DNA of 64,000 bases from contig JBGFSY010000002.1 of assembly GCA_041277045.1 (NCBI GenBank), positions 496,001 through 560,000 on the forward strand, given 5' to 3'. This stretch comes from Reddybacter sp041277045 (lineage in GTDB: Bacteria > Pseudomonadota > Gammaproteobacteria > Pseudomonadales > Porticoccaceae). The notes below the pieces were generated by a model. That model worked only from the letters and a program-made list of their open reading frames with translations, did no database searches and had not been told where the DNA came from. Shown here piece after piece: positions 8,670-17,776 of this stretch (position 1 is its first letter; each line of letters opens with the position of its first letter). The translations under genes were made by a program, and so were the position numbers.

Positions 8670-8688
8670 TTGGGCTTCCAATCACTCG
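8663..8688 (+). terminator. Perfect 11-bp hairpin at the DUF3047 stop codon
   Basis: CGAGTGATTGG-GCTT-CCAATCACTCG overlaps the TGA stop (8667-8669). There is no T-run on either side, so it may be a transcript-stabilising 3' hairpin rather than a true intrinsic terminator. Confidence 0.4.
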
Positions 8689-8739
8689 AGTTATCCGCTA
8701 CATAAACCCCTTGTTTTTAATTGTCTTCATTTGCATTTA

Positions 8740-9072
8740 CTACTGGGTGTTAATTAAGGGCCGTTCAATTTTATCTTTTTTCGACCAGAAATTAACATTG
8801 AATTGAGCATCTTCACTGAGTTCAACTCGGTGCCAATACTGTGGCGGAATGGTGGTGAATTCGCCACTATTGATTGTAATCACAATTTCCGCGTCCATCG
8901 TCTGTTTATCTGGAAAGCCATAATAAGTCACCGTACCGGCCATCACGCAGAGCTGGCCAAATACACCTTCGGCCGTATTGTGATGGTTCAGTAAAGCCTG
9001 GGGTACATTGGCCCGAGTGAAGAAAGGGGTGGAGCGCTGAATTTTCCAGTCCGGGGGGATTTGTTGGTGCAT
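8740..9072 (-). CDS. DUF1971 cupin protein (TehB-like N-domain)
   Basis: A 110-residue small cupin matching the DUF1971 domain found alone or fused to tellurite methyltransferase TehB. It shows the characteristic start RSTPFFTRANVPQALLNHHNT, a GTVTYYGF strand, and the cupin ending IPPQYWHRVELS with a metal-type histidine. It probably forms a small beta-barrel in the cytoplasm; function is not established. It is co-oriented with dusC upstream, 36 bp away. Confidence 0.85.
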   Translation of the reverse strand: MHQQIPPDWKIQRSTPFFTRANVPQALLNHHNTAEGVFGQLCVMAGTVTYYGFPDKQTMDAEIVITINSGEFTTIPPQYWHRVELSEDAQFNVNFWSKKDKIERPLINTQ

Positions 9073-9108
9073 AAGAGTCCCTTTTTATAGCTATTTTTCA
9101 ACAGGCTT

Positions 9109-10086
9109 TTATGTGCCTGTTTGTTGAATCAGTGCCTGCTCAATAAAATCAAAATCCCTGGAGCGTTTAATCTGCTCAAACAGAATACCTGCCTCGGGAT
9201 AGGTTCGCGCTAAGTAAAACAACCATTGTTTAATTCGATTGCCCATGTGTTTGGGAGGGTAGTAGACTTGCGTCAGGCGCAATAATTTCAGTGCTAATTT
9301 GGCTATTTTGGGCCAGCCCATGTGCTGATAATCTTCGCCACGAATGTAAGCCTTGATGGCAAGTGCCAGGTCGGGGCGCGCTAATATGCCGCGACCAAGC
9401 ATTACGCTTTCACACCCTGATTGCTCTCGACAACTGATGTAATCTTCCACAGTCCAAATTTCTCCATTGGCTATTACGGGGATATCAATTTGCTGTTGAA
9501 TCTCTTTTATATAGCCCCAATAGGCAGGGGGCTGATAGCCATCGGCCTTGGAACGGGCATGAACCACTAATTCGTCAGCACCGGCTTCTGCGATAGCAAT
9601 GGCGTTGCGAAGATAGCTACTACGGTCTTCATAACCCAGGCGAATTTTAGCAGTGACGTGCGTTGTAGATGGCACATGCTCTCGAGTGGCTTTAACAATG
9701 TCGTGAACGAGCGCTGTCTCGTCGAGCAGGCGAGCGCCACCGTAGCTGCGATTAACCGTTTTGGCCGGACAGCCAAAGTTCAAGTCGATAGCTGCCGCAC
9801 CCAATTCAGCCGCTTTTTGTGCATTCAATGCGACTAATTCAGGGTTACTGCCGAGCAGTTGTACTCGTGTTGTCTTAGCAGAGCCGTATTCAGAACCCAT
9901 AGTGTCTTCACGTTCAGCCAGTGGGATCAGCTCAGGACAGGCGCTCAAAAAAACATGGTTCGGCAATACTGTTTTACTCACCCGAATAAACTCAGTGACA
10001 CACAAATCTATGCCACCCAATTGATCGAGCAGGAAACGCATATGGGGGTCGATGACGCCTTCCATGGGGGCGAGATATATTTGCAT
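9109..10086 (-). CDS. dusC: tRNA dihydrouridine(16) synthase DusC
   Basis: A 325-residue FMN-dependent enzyme that reduces uridine 16 in the tRNA D-loop. It has the TIM-barrel start LAPMEGV, the FMN-binding QLLGSNPE, the catalytic-cysteine motif NFGCPAKTVN (Cys106), and later IPVIANGEIW and MLGRGIL. The motif variants (PMEGVIDPHMR, rather than the DusA PMLDWTDR) assign the DusC subfamily. A second family member, dusA, is at the other end of the window. Confidence 0.93.
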   Translation of the reverse strand: MQIYLAPMEGVIDPHMRFLLDQLGGIDLCVTEFIRVSKTVLPNHVFLSACPELIPLAEREDTMGSEYGSAKTTRVQLLGSNPELVALNAQKAAELGAAAIDLNFGCPAKTVNRSYGGARLLDETALVHDIVKATREHVPSTTHVTAKIRLGYEDRSSYLRNAIAIAEAGADELVVHARSKADGYQPPAYWGYIKEIQQQIDIPVIANGEIWTVEDYISCREQSGCESVMLGRGILARPDLALAIKAYIRGEDYQHMGWPKIAKLALKLLRLTQVYYPPKHMGNRIKQWLFYLARTYPEAGILFEQIKRSRDFDFIEQALIQQTGT

Positions 10087-10374
10087 AAGATATTAGTGGT
10101 GGGGCAGGAAAAGATGGGCGATTTTACAGTAGCCAGAGTCGCACGGCGATGCATGCTGTTAATTTTTACCACTCTGGCACTTGTTGAGTGCTCGTAAAGT
10201 GTCTCAGCCGAGCTGGGGTAGAGATGCTTGCAAGCTCGCAAATAATTGACAGGGTATGAAATCGGGTCTACCACTTGTTAGTCAGAAGTACTGCTCATCA
10301 AGTTTACATGGGAATACGGTCACAGAACGATAGTATCGCGCTTCGAATTCAACATGCTCAATTTGGACGAATAT

Positions 10375-11054
10375 ATGAAGCTTTGCCTGTTCTTGGTCGC
10401 TGCTTGCTTGTCGGGATTTAACCCGTCGGCGAATGCCTTGCTCATCGGTACTGATTCGGTTGCTGGCGGTAATAGTTTATACGCTTCAGATTGGGGGCAT
10501 GAGTACCAAGGTGGTAGTGATGGTGAGTTCAATGCCCTCGGTAACGGTAATCCAGCACGGGCCTTTGAGGTTGATGACGCGGCCTACGGCTTTTCTGCGG
10601 GTAATGCATTATGGATTAGTGCCAGCGGGTGTGTGGTTGATCTAGGGGCAGAATGTACCGGCCCAGGCTACGATGGAGGCCTTTATCGCGGCACGGTTTT
10701 ATTGGTTTGTGGAGCAGCGATGCCGCATCGATTGTCGCGTTAGATTTTAGCCATGGCAATCCGGCTTTCTTTATTGGTAGTTTACTGAATCTAACCGTTC
10801 CCGATTTCAGCTCTTCGCTATATCTCTTTATGGCTACCAACGACGGCATTTTTTCGGATAAAAGTGAGGCCTACAGCGTGAGAATCGATAGCATTGGAAG
10901 CGCTGATATATCGCAAGTAGCCGTGCCACCGGCTTGGGGCTATTACTGGGTCGGCGCGTTAGCGTCAAAGGGGCAAGTGGGGCGCGGGTCATCGGTTCGG
11001 TATAAGCCACGGCATGCTCTCTTTAGTATGCGCCGCAAGGCATATTGCCATTAG
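10375..11054 (+). pseudogene. Decayed PEP-CTERM-type exported protein gene
   Basis: A broken gene for a secreted, sorted surface protein. The ATG at 10375 opens a signal peptide (KLCLFLVAACL to SANA) and a beta-rich domain with GTDSVAGGNSLYASDWGHEYQGG. Near 10700 the frame changes: GGLYRGT continues in another frame as FIGLWSSDAAS to VALDFSHGNP. The C-terminus reads VAVPPAW and, with further frame changes, GLLLG/VGALA, resembling a degraded VPxPxW plus membrane-helix PEP-CTERM sorting tag. At least two frameshifts are needed. A sequencing error could mimic one, but not the whole decayed tail. Confidence 0.6.
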
Positions 11055-11258
11055 TTCTTCCTGGTATTTCTACTCTAGCTCTGCGCCGCCTCTTTCGCAT
11101 TCGTTGTACCAGGTGGTGGAAGAGCCTGTTCGTGTTTCTTCGCGAGCTGTATAATCGCGGCCATTTTGCCAGACTCTGAATCCGCCTCGGCCTAACCCCT
11201 GTGTTAGCTGCGGGCCTTATGGTACGTGGCAGGCCCTATACCAAGCGAGAAAACACCT

Positions 11259-12845
11259 ATGGCTGACGCCAGCTTTATCAATGAAGTGAATAAACGACGC
11301 ACCTTCGCAATCATCTCCCACCCGGATGCGGGTAAAACCACCATGACCGAGAAAATGCTGTTGTTTGGTAATGCCATTCAGGTCGCCGGCACGGTGAAGG
11401 GTAAAAAGAGTGATCGTCACGCCACCTCTGACTGGATGGCGATGGAGAAGGAGAGGGGCATTTCCGTTACCTCTTCGGTGATGCAGTTTCCCTACAAGGA
11501 CTGTACGGTGAACTTACTCGATACCCCGGGCCACGGTGATTTCTCGGAAGATACCTACCGCACCTTAACCGCTGTCGACTCCGTGTTGATGATGATTGAC
11601 GGTGCCAAGGGTGTGGAAGATCGCACCATCAAATTGATGGATGTCTGTCGCCTGCGCGATACCCCTATCCTGACCTTTATTAACAAAATGGATAGAGAGG
11701 TACGCGAACCCATCGACGTGCTTGATGAAGTGGAAACCGTACTGAAAATTAATGCTGCGCCCATCAACTGGCCCCTGGGCATGGGCAAGGCTTTTAAGGG
11801 GGTTTACGACCTCTATCAAGACAAGATTCACGTCTACCAACAGGGCCAGGGCAGCCAGATACCCGACGATGTGCAAATTGATGGCATCGACTCCGACGCT
11901 GCGCGAGAGCTACTCGGTTTTGAGTACGACAATATCCGTGATGAAATCGAACTGGTTCGCGGCGCGGCCAATGTCTTTGATCTCGAGTCTTATCTCGATG
12001 GCAGTATGACCCCAGTGTTTTTTGGCACCGCCCTGGGTAACTTTGGTGTGCGCGAGATGCTCAATCAATTCGTGCAATGGGCCCCCGCACCGATCGGTCG
12101 CGGTACCATTGAGCGTCGCGTCGAGCCTGTTGAGGAGCCCTTGACGGGGTTTATTTTCAAAATTCAGGCCAATATGGACCCTCGCCATCGAGACCGCATC
12201 GCCTTTATGCGCATCTGTTCTGGCAAGTATCGCCAGGGCATGAAGATGCGTCATGTGCGCATTAATAAAGATGTCAAAATTGCCGATGCAGTGAGCTTTT
12301 TAGCGGGAGAGCGCAGCAGTGTCTCCGAGGCCATTGCCGGTGATATTATCGGCCTGCACAATCACGGCACCATACAAATCGGCGACACCTTTACCGAGGG
12401 CGAGGTCTTGAAATTCACCGGCATTCCCCACTTTGCGCCGGAATTATTCCGCTCAATAAGATTGAAAGATCCTCTGAGAATGAAGCAGTTGCACAAGGGT
12501 TTAAAGCAGCTTTCTGAAGAGGGATCGACCCAGGTTTTCTACCCCAAGCAGAACAATAATATTGTTGTTGGTGCGGTGGGCCAACTGCAATATGAAGTGG
12601 TTGCCTACCGCCTGAAGGATGAATACGGCGTCGAGGCTATTTACGAGCCAGTCAATGTCTATACCGCTCGTTGGGTCGATAGCGATGATGAAAAAGCTCT
12701 GGACGCCTTTAAGCGGAAAGCGGCTGACAATTTGGCCATTGATGGGGGAGGGCACCTCACTTATCTGGCGCCCACTCGGGTCAACCTGAGTTTGGCCATT
12801 GAGCGCTATCCTGAGATTGAGTTCTTTTCGACCCGAGAACACTAA
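11259..12845 (+). CDS. prfC: Peptide chain release factor 3
   Basis: A 528-residue translational GTPase that recycles RF1/RF2 from the ribosome after termination. The N-terminus FINEVNKRRTFAIISHPDAGKTT holds the P-loop; DTPGHGDFS is G3 and NKMD is G4. Length equals that of E. coli RF3 (529). ATG at 11259 was chosen over an in-frame GTG at 11226 because it gives the conserved short N-terminus. It appears to be a single-gene unit. Confidence 0.97.
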   Translation: MADASFINEVNKRRTFAIISHPDAGKTTMTEKMLLFGNAIQVAGTVKGKKSDRHATSDWMAMEKERGISVTSSVMQFPYKDCTVNLLDTPGHGDFSEDTYRTLTAVDSVLMMIDGAKGVEDRTIKLMDVCRLRDTPILTFINKMDREVREPIDVLDEVETVLKINAAPINWPLGMGKAFKGVYDLYQDKIHVYQQGQGSQIPDDVQIDGIDSDAARELLGFEYDNIRDEIELVRGAANVFDLESYLDGSMTPVFFGTALGNFGVREMLNQFVQWAPAPIGRGTIERRVEPVEEPLTGFIFKIQANMDPRHRDRIAFMRICSGKYRQGMKMRHVRINKDVKIADAVSFLAGERSSVSEAIAGDIIGLHNHGTIQIGDTFTEGEVLKFTGIPHFAPELFRSIRLKDPLRMKQLHKGLKQLSEEGSTQVFYPKQNNNIVVGAVGQLQYEVVAYRLKDEYGVEAIYEPVNVYTARWVDSDDEKALDAFKRKAADNLAIDGGGHLTYLAPTRVNLSLAIERYPEIEFFSTREH

Positions 12846-13012
12846 TAGTTACGGTTGTTGACTTGACGGCAGTTACCTTTACCTTTACGTTAACGTTTTT
12901 CGTTGTATTTGATTTCGCGCAATTGCATTGTGGTATGGGAATCAGATAACCTGATTCGACACTGTTTGTTGGCAAGCAATGACATTATAAAAAAAACTAG
13001 GAGAGCGCATCA

Positions 13013-14173
13013 ATGAGAAAAGAGACACGAATCGACATGGTCGAGCGAGCTTTTAAAATGCTCGACAGTAACGATACCACGCGAGTAGATGATATTTATT
13101 TAAGCCCGGTAGCTTCCTATACCTGTGAAGACTGGCTGGCCGACGAGCAGAACATTCTCTTTAAAGAGTACCCCTTATTAGCGGCTTTTTCTTGTGACCT
13201 GCCCAAGGCTGGGGACTTTATTACCAATGACGAAACCGGCGTGCCGCTCTTACTGGTGCGTGGCAAAGATGGCGCTATTAGTGCCTTTTTCAATACCTGT
13301 CGACACCGGGGCTCTAAATTGGCCACCGGTTGTGGACGCGCTCAGGTGGGCTTCACTTGCCCCTATCATGCCTGGACTTATGACTTTACTGGCGAGCTGA
13401 AAGTCCTTCCCGACCAGGTGAGTTTTCCTGGGGTGGAAAAATCAGAGCACGCCCTGGTCTCTCTACCCGTGGTCGAGAAATACGGCATGATTTGGGTCTG
13501 CCCGACACCGGGTAAAAGCTTCGATATTGACGAACAACTGGGCGGTTTGAACGAGGGCCTAGTCGCTGACATGGAAGCCTATCAGTTTGAAAATTATCAC
13601 CCCTACACCCAGCAGCGCATGCACTGCAAAATGAATTGGAAGTTGATGCTCGACACCTTTCTCGAGCCCTATCACTTTGCGCCACTGCACCCGACCACGG
13701 TTGGCCCCTTACTTCATCACAATCTCTGCCTGCTCGACACCTATGGACAGAATCTCCGCGAAGCGGTGATCCGCAAATCCATCGAAAACTTCCGTGATCA
13801 GCCCCGTGAGAACTGGGACATCGTGCCCGAATCGGCACTGGTATATTTACTCTTCCCCAACGCTGGTCTGGTAATGCAGCGTGATCATGTCGAGTTATGG
13901 CGCTCCTACCCCATTGCCGGCAAGCCCGGTGAATGTATTGTGCAAATGGACTACTACATCCCCGAGCCCGCCGAAACACAGTCGGCGAAAGATCATTGGG
14001 AGCGCAATATGGACTTGGCTGTGCGTACGGTACTAGAAGAGGATATTCCTGGCGTTGAGGGTATTCAGGTTGGCCTGAGCAGCGGCGCTATTGACCACAG
14101 CATTTTTGGTCGCAATGAGCCGGCACTGATTCATTTCCAGAGGGAAGTCGCTAAAGCCATTGGCCGTGCCTAG
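13013..14173 (+). CDS. Rieske [2Fe-2S] aromatic ring-hydroxylating oxygenase, alpha subunit
   Basis: A 386-residue oxygenase. The Rieske domain has CRHRGSKL and CPYHAW (CxH...CxxH); the catalytic domain has EPYHFAPLH (ExxHxxxxH iron ligands) and a late EEDIPGVEGIQ segment with the likely third acidic ligand. Members hydroxylate or demethylate aromatic or sterol-like substrates and need a separate reductase, which is not encoded nearby. The RBS TAGGAGAG precedes ATG by about 8 bp. The 167-bp upstream region has a 10-bp palindrome ACGTTAACGT (12887-12896) that could be an operator. Substrate unknown. Confidence 0.92.
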   Translation: MRKETRIDMVERAFKMLDSNDTTRVDDIYLSPVASYTCEDWLADEQNILFKEYPLLAAFSCDLPKAGDFITNDETGVPLLLVRGKDGAISAFFNTCRHRGSKLATGCGRAQVGFTCPYHAWTYDFTGELKVLPDQVSFPGVEKSEHALVSLPVVEKYGMIWVCPTPGKSFDIDEQLGGLNEGLVADMEAYQFENYHPYTQQRMHCKMNWKLMLDTFLEPYHFAPLHPTTVGPLLHHNLCLLDTYGQNLREAVIRKSIENFRDQPRENWDIVPESALVYLLFPNAGLVMQRDHVELWRSYPIAGKPGECIVQMDYYIPEPAETQSAKDHWERNMDLAVRTVLEEDIPGVEGIQVGLSSGAIDHSIFGRNEPALIHFQREVAKAIGRA

Positions 14174-14190
14174 GGCTACTTGCCCTGATA

Positions 14191-14226
14191 GAAAAACCTC
14201 ACCCGGCTTATTGATCGGGTGAGGTT
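14191..14226 (-). terminator. Intrinsic terminator between convergent genes
   Basis: Stem AACCTCACCCG / CGGGTGAGGTT (14195-14205 and 14216-14226) with a 10-nt loop. On the minus strand the stem is followed by TTTTTC, so it mainly ends the carboxyl transferase transcript. It may also slow transcripts from the Rieske gene. Confidence 0.75.
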
Positions 14227-14251
14227 AAGTTAAACAGCCTTCAAAAAGAGC

Positions 14252-15862
14252 TTAAATCGGTGGAATACCCCGGCGTTTAAAGGGGTGTCCCGGACGGCGA
14301 TTTTTCGCCATATCAAGAGCTCGAATTAACACTTTGCGGGTATCGGCTGGGTCGATCACGTCATCAACCAAAGCCGCTTCTGCGGCGGGTAAAATAGTCG
14401 TTTTGGCTTTAAATTCAGCCACAAGCTCTTGCCTGCGTTCCTCGCCATTTTCCATTTCCGCCAACACACGTCCAAAAAGTATATCGACGGCATCGTCCGG
14501 TGAAATAGCGCTGAAGGAGGCCAGTGGCCAGGCCACCAGCATATTGGGCTGCATGCCGAGGCTGTTCATGCCGTAGTGGGCGAGGCCGAAAGCCTTGCGC
14601 AGCATCACGGTAAAACGTGGCACGGTGGCATGTTCAATTTCGTAGAGCAGGCGCGTCGACCAGCGAATGATACCGTCGAGTTCCGATTGGGGGCCGGGGT
14701 AGTAGCCGGGAATATCCTGCAGGAATATCAGTGCAATACCAAAGCAATCGCAGAAATTAATAAAGCGGCTAATTTTCTGGCAGGCTTTAATATCGAGAGT
14801 ACCGGACATATAGGCCGGTTGATTGGCGATAAAGCCGACGACACGGCCGTCCATGTGGGCCATGCAGGTGACGATGTTCTGAGCAAAGGTCGGTTTAAAT
14901 TCAAAGAATTTACCGTCATCTACGAGGCCGCTGATGATTTTTTTAATGTCATAGGCAAAGCGTAAATCAGTGGGCACGATATCGCGTAGCTCGGCGCACA
15001 GGCGCTCGGGGTCATCGCGGGTCGGCCGTTGCGGTGGTGCTTCATTACAGTTGTTGGGCAGGTAACTGAGAAACTCTTTAATTTTGTCGATGCAGGCTTC
15101 TTCATCGACGACCAGTAAGTCACCCATACCACTTTCTTCGACATGCTTACGAGCACCGCCGAGTTCTTCCAGCGTGGTATCAATACCCATTTTACTTTTC
15201 AGTAGGGGCGGCCCGGCAATCATCATCGCCGAGTTTTCGGTCATCGGTACGAAGTCACCAATGGCGGTGATATTGGCATGGCCTCCGACACAAATACCCA
15301 TTACTGCGACGACGATGGGCACGTAACCGCTTAAGCAAACAAGATTCGCAAACTGTGGGTTATCGTAAGCACCCTGAGAACTCACTTCCTCTTCAAGCCT
15401 GGCACCTGTGCCCTCGGTGAGTATCACCAAGGGAAAGCCTTGTTCCAGAATTAGCCGCTTGAGGCGAGTGAATTTCCACTCGCAGGTTTTGCCCATAGAA
15501 CCTGCGCGATATTGCATGTCGTAGGCGGCGACACCCACCATGCGGCCATTGATTTTACCGTAGCCCACCACGATGGCATCGCGAGGTGTATCACCGGCTT
15601 TGGTGGCGGCTGCCAAATCACACTCTCTGGCGAGCGGGGCAATTTCGGTAAAGGCATCTTTATCAAACAGTAGGTCGACACGCTCTCGGGCAGACAACAT
15701 GTTTTTAGCGTGGCGCTTACTGTAATCAAGTTTATCCAAAGCTTTCTTTTTATCGAGAAAAGGTTGTAGTGCCTCTTCCATAGTCGTGGCCGCTGAGGCT
15801 TCAGCATCAAAGAAAACGCGACTGGAGGCGGTGGCCGTTGGCGGCTGCTCTTTATTCGACAC
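14252..15862 (-). CDS. Acyl-CoA carboxylase beta (carboxyl transferase) subunit
   Basis: A 536-residue biotin-dependent carboxyl transferase of the propionyl/methylcrotonyl-CoA carboxylase beta type. It transfers carboxyl from biotin to an acyl-CoA. Visible are SARERVDLLFD, the N-half oxyanion region EGTGARLEEE and GICVGGHANITA, and the C-half QDIPGYYPGPQSE and YGMNSLGMQPNM. The start appears to be GTG at 15862. The partner biotin carboxylase/BCCP subunit is not nearby. It is convergent with the Rieske gene, with which it may share a catabolic theme. Confidence 0.9.
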   Translation of the reverse strand: MSNKEQPPTATASSRVFFDAEASAATTMEEALQPFLDKKKALDKLDYSKRHAKNMLSARERVDLLFDKDAFTEIAPLARECDLAAATKAGDTPRDAIVVGYGKINGRMVGVAAYDMQYRAGSMGKTCEWKFTRLKRLILEQGFPLVILTEGTGARLEEEVSSQGAYDNPQFANLVCLSGYVPIVVAVMGICVGGHANITAIGDFVPMTENSAMMIAGPPLLKSKMGIDTTLEELGGARKHVEESGMGDLLVVDEEACIDKIKEFLSYLPNNCNEAPPQRPTRDDPERLCAELRDIVPTDLRFAYDIKKIISGLVDDGKFFEFKPTFAQNIVTCMAHMDGRVVGFIANQPAYMSGTLDIKACQKISRFINFCDCFGIALIFLQDIPGYYPGPQSELDGIIRWSTRLLYEIEHATVPRFTVMLRKAFGLAHYGMNSLGMQPNMLVAWPLASFSAISPDDAVDILFGRVLAEMENGEERRQELVAEFKAKTTILPAAEAALVDDVIDPADTRKVLIRALDMAKNRRPGHPFKRRGIPPI

Positions 15863-16006
15863 GAATTGTTTCTTCCATAGTTGTTGTGTTGGTAGGTATA
15901 AGAGAGGGCCTCAATGTATCGACCATCCAGCAACAGATCAAGTGGAAGAAGCTGTTCTTACTACTTAAAATCAGCGGTGAATTATTGTCGTGCTATTGAA
16001 TGGTCT

Positions 16007-16909
16007 TTAGTCTGGTGCTAGAAGGGCCGAGCGCAATTCACGCAACCAACTTTTAAGCAAAGTGCCATTTTTAGTGCCCATTCTGATCAATTGCTTTTGT
16101 GCCCCCGGTAAAGCTTCAATGCTGGGGTCGGCATATTGATAGAGCACGGACTCACTCTTTAAGACGATAGGGCCTTCAACTATGGGGGTAGCGAGGAGGG
16201 TGTCGATAGCGGCAATCAGCCCACCACCTAAATGTTCGGCTGGGTAACCCAACTCGCTATAGGCGGTTTCTAATAGAGGGCGTGTCCAGTGAAAAAATGT
16301 GGCAGCCTGTTGGGTATCGATAGCGACAATACCCTGAATCAAAACATCGTAACGCCGAAAGTTTGCAGAACCCATCGACAGAGTTTGGCCCTGCTTGTCG
16401 GCGATAAAGGCCTGACTGGGGCGAGCGAAAGGTTGTAGTTTATCCAGTAGCGCGCCTTTCGCTAATCCGTCAAGAAAGGCGACACTGCGCTGTAGCAAAA
16501 AGGCCTTGTTGAGTGCGGGTATAATTTGCGGGTTTATATTTAGCGCTTGCCAATATTCCGAGCCAAGCTGCTCGGTGATAAAGCCATTTGCTTCGTCATA
16601 AACGGGCAATGGGGGCAGGGGGCTCTTTGAGGGTTTGCTGAATTCAGCTTCAAAAAATAGGGGGGGGATTTTAATCGTCGGCGGAGAGTCGAGGTTAATG
16701 GGTGTCGGCTCCTGCATAAACTCTTGCTCTATTGGTACGACAAGTTCAGCAGAATGGTCTTGATTTGTTGATAACTGATTAGTGTAGAGGAAAAAAATCG
16801 TCGCGCCGAGTAGAGAAAAAGCGATGATGAGCAGCCCTAATCGAGTTTTTGAGGGTGATGTCGGATGTCGGGCATCACCAGTAAGAGGGTCATTCGGCGC
16901 AAGTGGCAT
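16007..16909 (-). CDS. DUF3014 membrane-anchored protein
   Basis: A 300-residue DUF3014-family protein. It has a short cytoplasmic N-terminus, one transmembrane helix (about 24-42, LLIIAFSLLGATIFFLY), a proline-rich linker ending PLPPLPVYDEANGF, and a periplasmic domain with SFRRYDVLIQ-like and HLGGGLIAAIDTLL segments. It starts at ATG with AAGGAATAA upstream. Function unknown; it sits in the minus-strand group purM-DUF3108-DUF3014. Confidence 0.85.
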   Translation of the reverse strand: MPLAPNDPLTGDARHPTSPSKTRLGLLIIAFSLLGATIFFLYTNQLSTNQDHSAELVVPIEQEFMQEPTPINLDSPPTIKIPPLFFEAEFSKPSKSPLPPLPVYDEANGFITEQLGSEYWQALNINPQIIPALNKAFLLQRSVAFLDGLAKGALLDKLQPFARPSQAFIADKQGQTLSMGSANFRRYDVLIQGIVAIDTQQAATFFHWTRPLLETAYSELGYPAEHLGGGLIAAIDTLLATPIVEGPIVLKSESVLYQYADPSIEALPGAQKQLIRMGTKNGTLLKSWLRELRSALLAPD

Positions 16910-16960
16910 AAGTTATTCCTTTTTTGGCTTTTAGCTATCATCCAATGGTTTCGGTGGCGA

Positions 16961-17680
16961 TCACTCCTGGCCTTCGATGGTAACGGACTTTAATGTCATT
17001 TCGTAGGTTTCGCCATCGTCTTCTCGTTGCCAGACTTTGACAGGTAAATAGGCTAATTCCTCCGCCATCCAGAATATTGTTTCACGATCTTCATTTTCTC
17101 GAATGCGACGGATTTTTAAAGTATTAATGTCACCGAGCCCAGTACTAATCAGTTCTTCACCAAGGCGTTCAAATTGATAGTGTTTAATTTTGCCGTGGGA
17201 AATTACCTTATATTTAAGGGCCGAATCAGGCTGAGAAAGATCGCGACGTAATTGCAACTGATAGCTGATTGGCCCGAGGTGGTCTGGTTGCAGAACGGTT
17301 TCGCGCCTTTTCTTCTTGCGGGTATAAATAGCCTTGTTGCCATGATGGTCGATGACGAGCTTTTCTTTACGCTTGCTACCGAAGAAGGAACGCTTTGACG
17401 TATAGCCATCAATGCGAATGCGGTCCTCGGTGTCGAGGTGAAATAGTTCTGTTTCACGCATCTTGCCGAGAAAATTACGCGCCGACGTTTCAAGACGATA
17501 GCCCTGTTCCAGCTTAAGCAGCTCGCGTTTAGCTTCAATGGGCATGCCGTTGAATGTGGCGCTGTAGCTTGCCTGATAGGGCAGGAGTACTAATGGGGAG
17601 GCAATCTCGGTGGCGAGAAGCGGGGTATTTAAAAGGCAGAATAAAAAGAATGTGCTAGTAGTTGTAGAGAGGGCACGCAT
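16961..17680 (-). CDS. DUF3108 exported protein
   Basis: About 239 residues. ATG at 17680 is preferred over TTG at 17686. A signal peptide (FFLFCLLNTPLLA) precedes a beta-rich DUF3108 domain starting LLPYQASYSATFNGMPIEAKREL and including the EETIFWMAEE-like strand. Family members are periplasmic and of unknown role, commonly found behind the purine genes purM-purN in Pseudomonas-like genomes. Here purN is absent and DUF3108 follows purM directly after 96 bp. Confidence 0.85.
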   Translation of the reverse strand: MRALSTTTSTFFLFCLLNTPLLATEIASPLVLLPYQASYSATFNGMPIEAKRELLKLEQGYRLETSARNFLGKMRETELFHLDTEDRIRIDGYTSKRSFFGSKRKEKLVIDHHGNKAIYTRKKKRRETVLQPDHLGPISYQLQLRRDLSQPDSALKYKVISHGKIKHYQFERLGEELISTGLGDINTLKIRRIRENEDRETIFWMAEELAYLPVKVWQREDDGETYEMTLKSVTIEGQE

Positions 17681-17705
17681 AATCAACCGTCACAGTAGGA
17701 ATCAT

Positions 17706-17744
17706 CGGCAGAGTGTTTATTCAACACCCTCTACCGATTTTTTT
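17706..17744 (+). terminator. Terminator-like hairpin with T-run on the antisense strand
   Basis: CGGCAGAG-TGTT / AACA-CC-CTCTACCG forms an imperfect stem (17706-17736) followed by seven T on the plus strand. Both flanking genes are on the minus strand, where no T-run follows. It may stop antisense transcripts or only be a structured spacer. Confidence 0.35.
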
Positions 17745-17776
17745 AAAGTTATTTGATTCGAGTTCCAGGGGCTGGT

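Noticed and set aside
9098..9121. Hairpin AACAGGC/GCCTGTT at the dusC stop as a terminator
   Set aside because: No T-run on the minus strand; the stem is short, so it was not called.
12887..12896. Palindrome ACGTTAACGT upstream of the Rieske gene
   Set aside because: Short self-symmetric sequences occur by chance; mentioned only in the gene entry.
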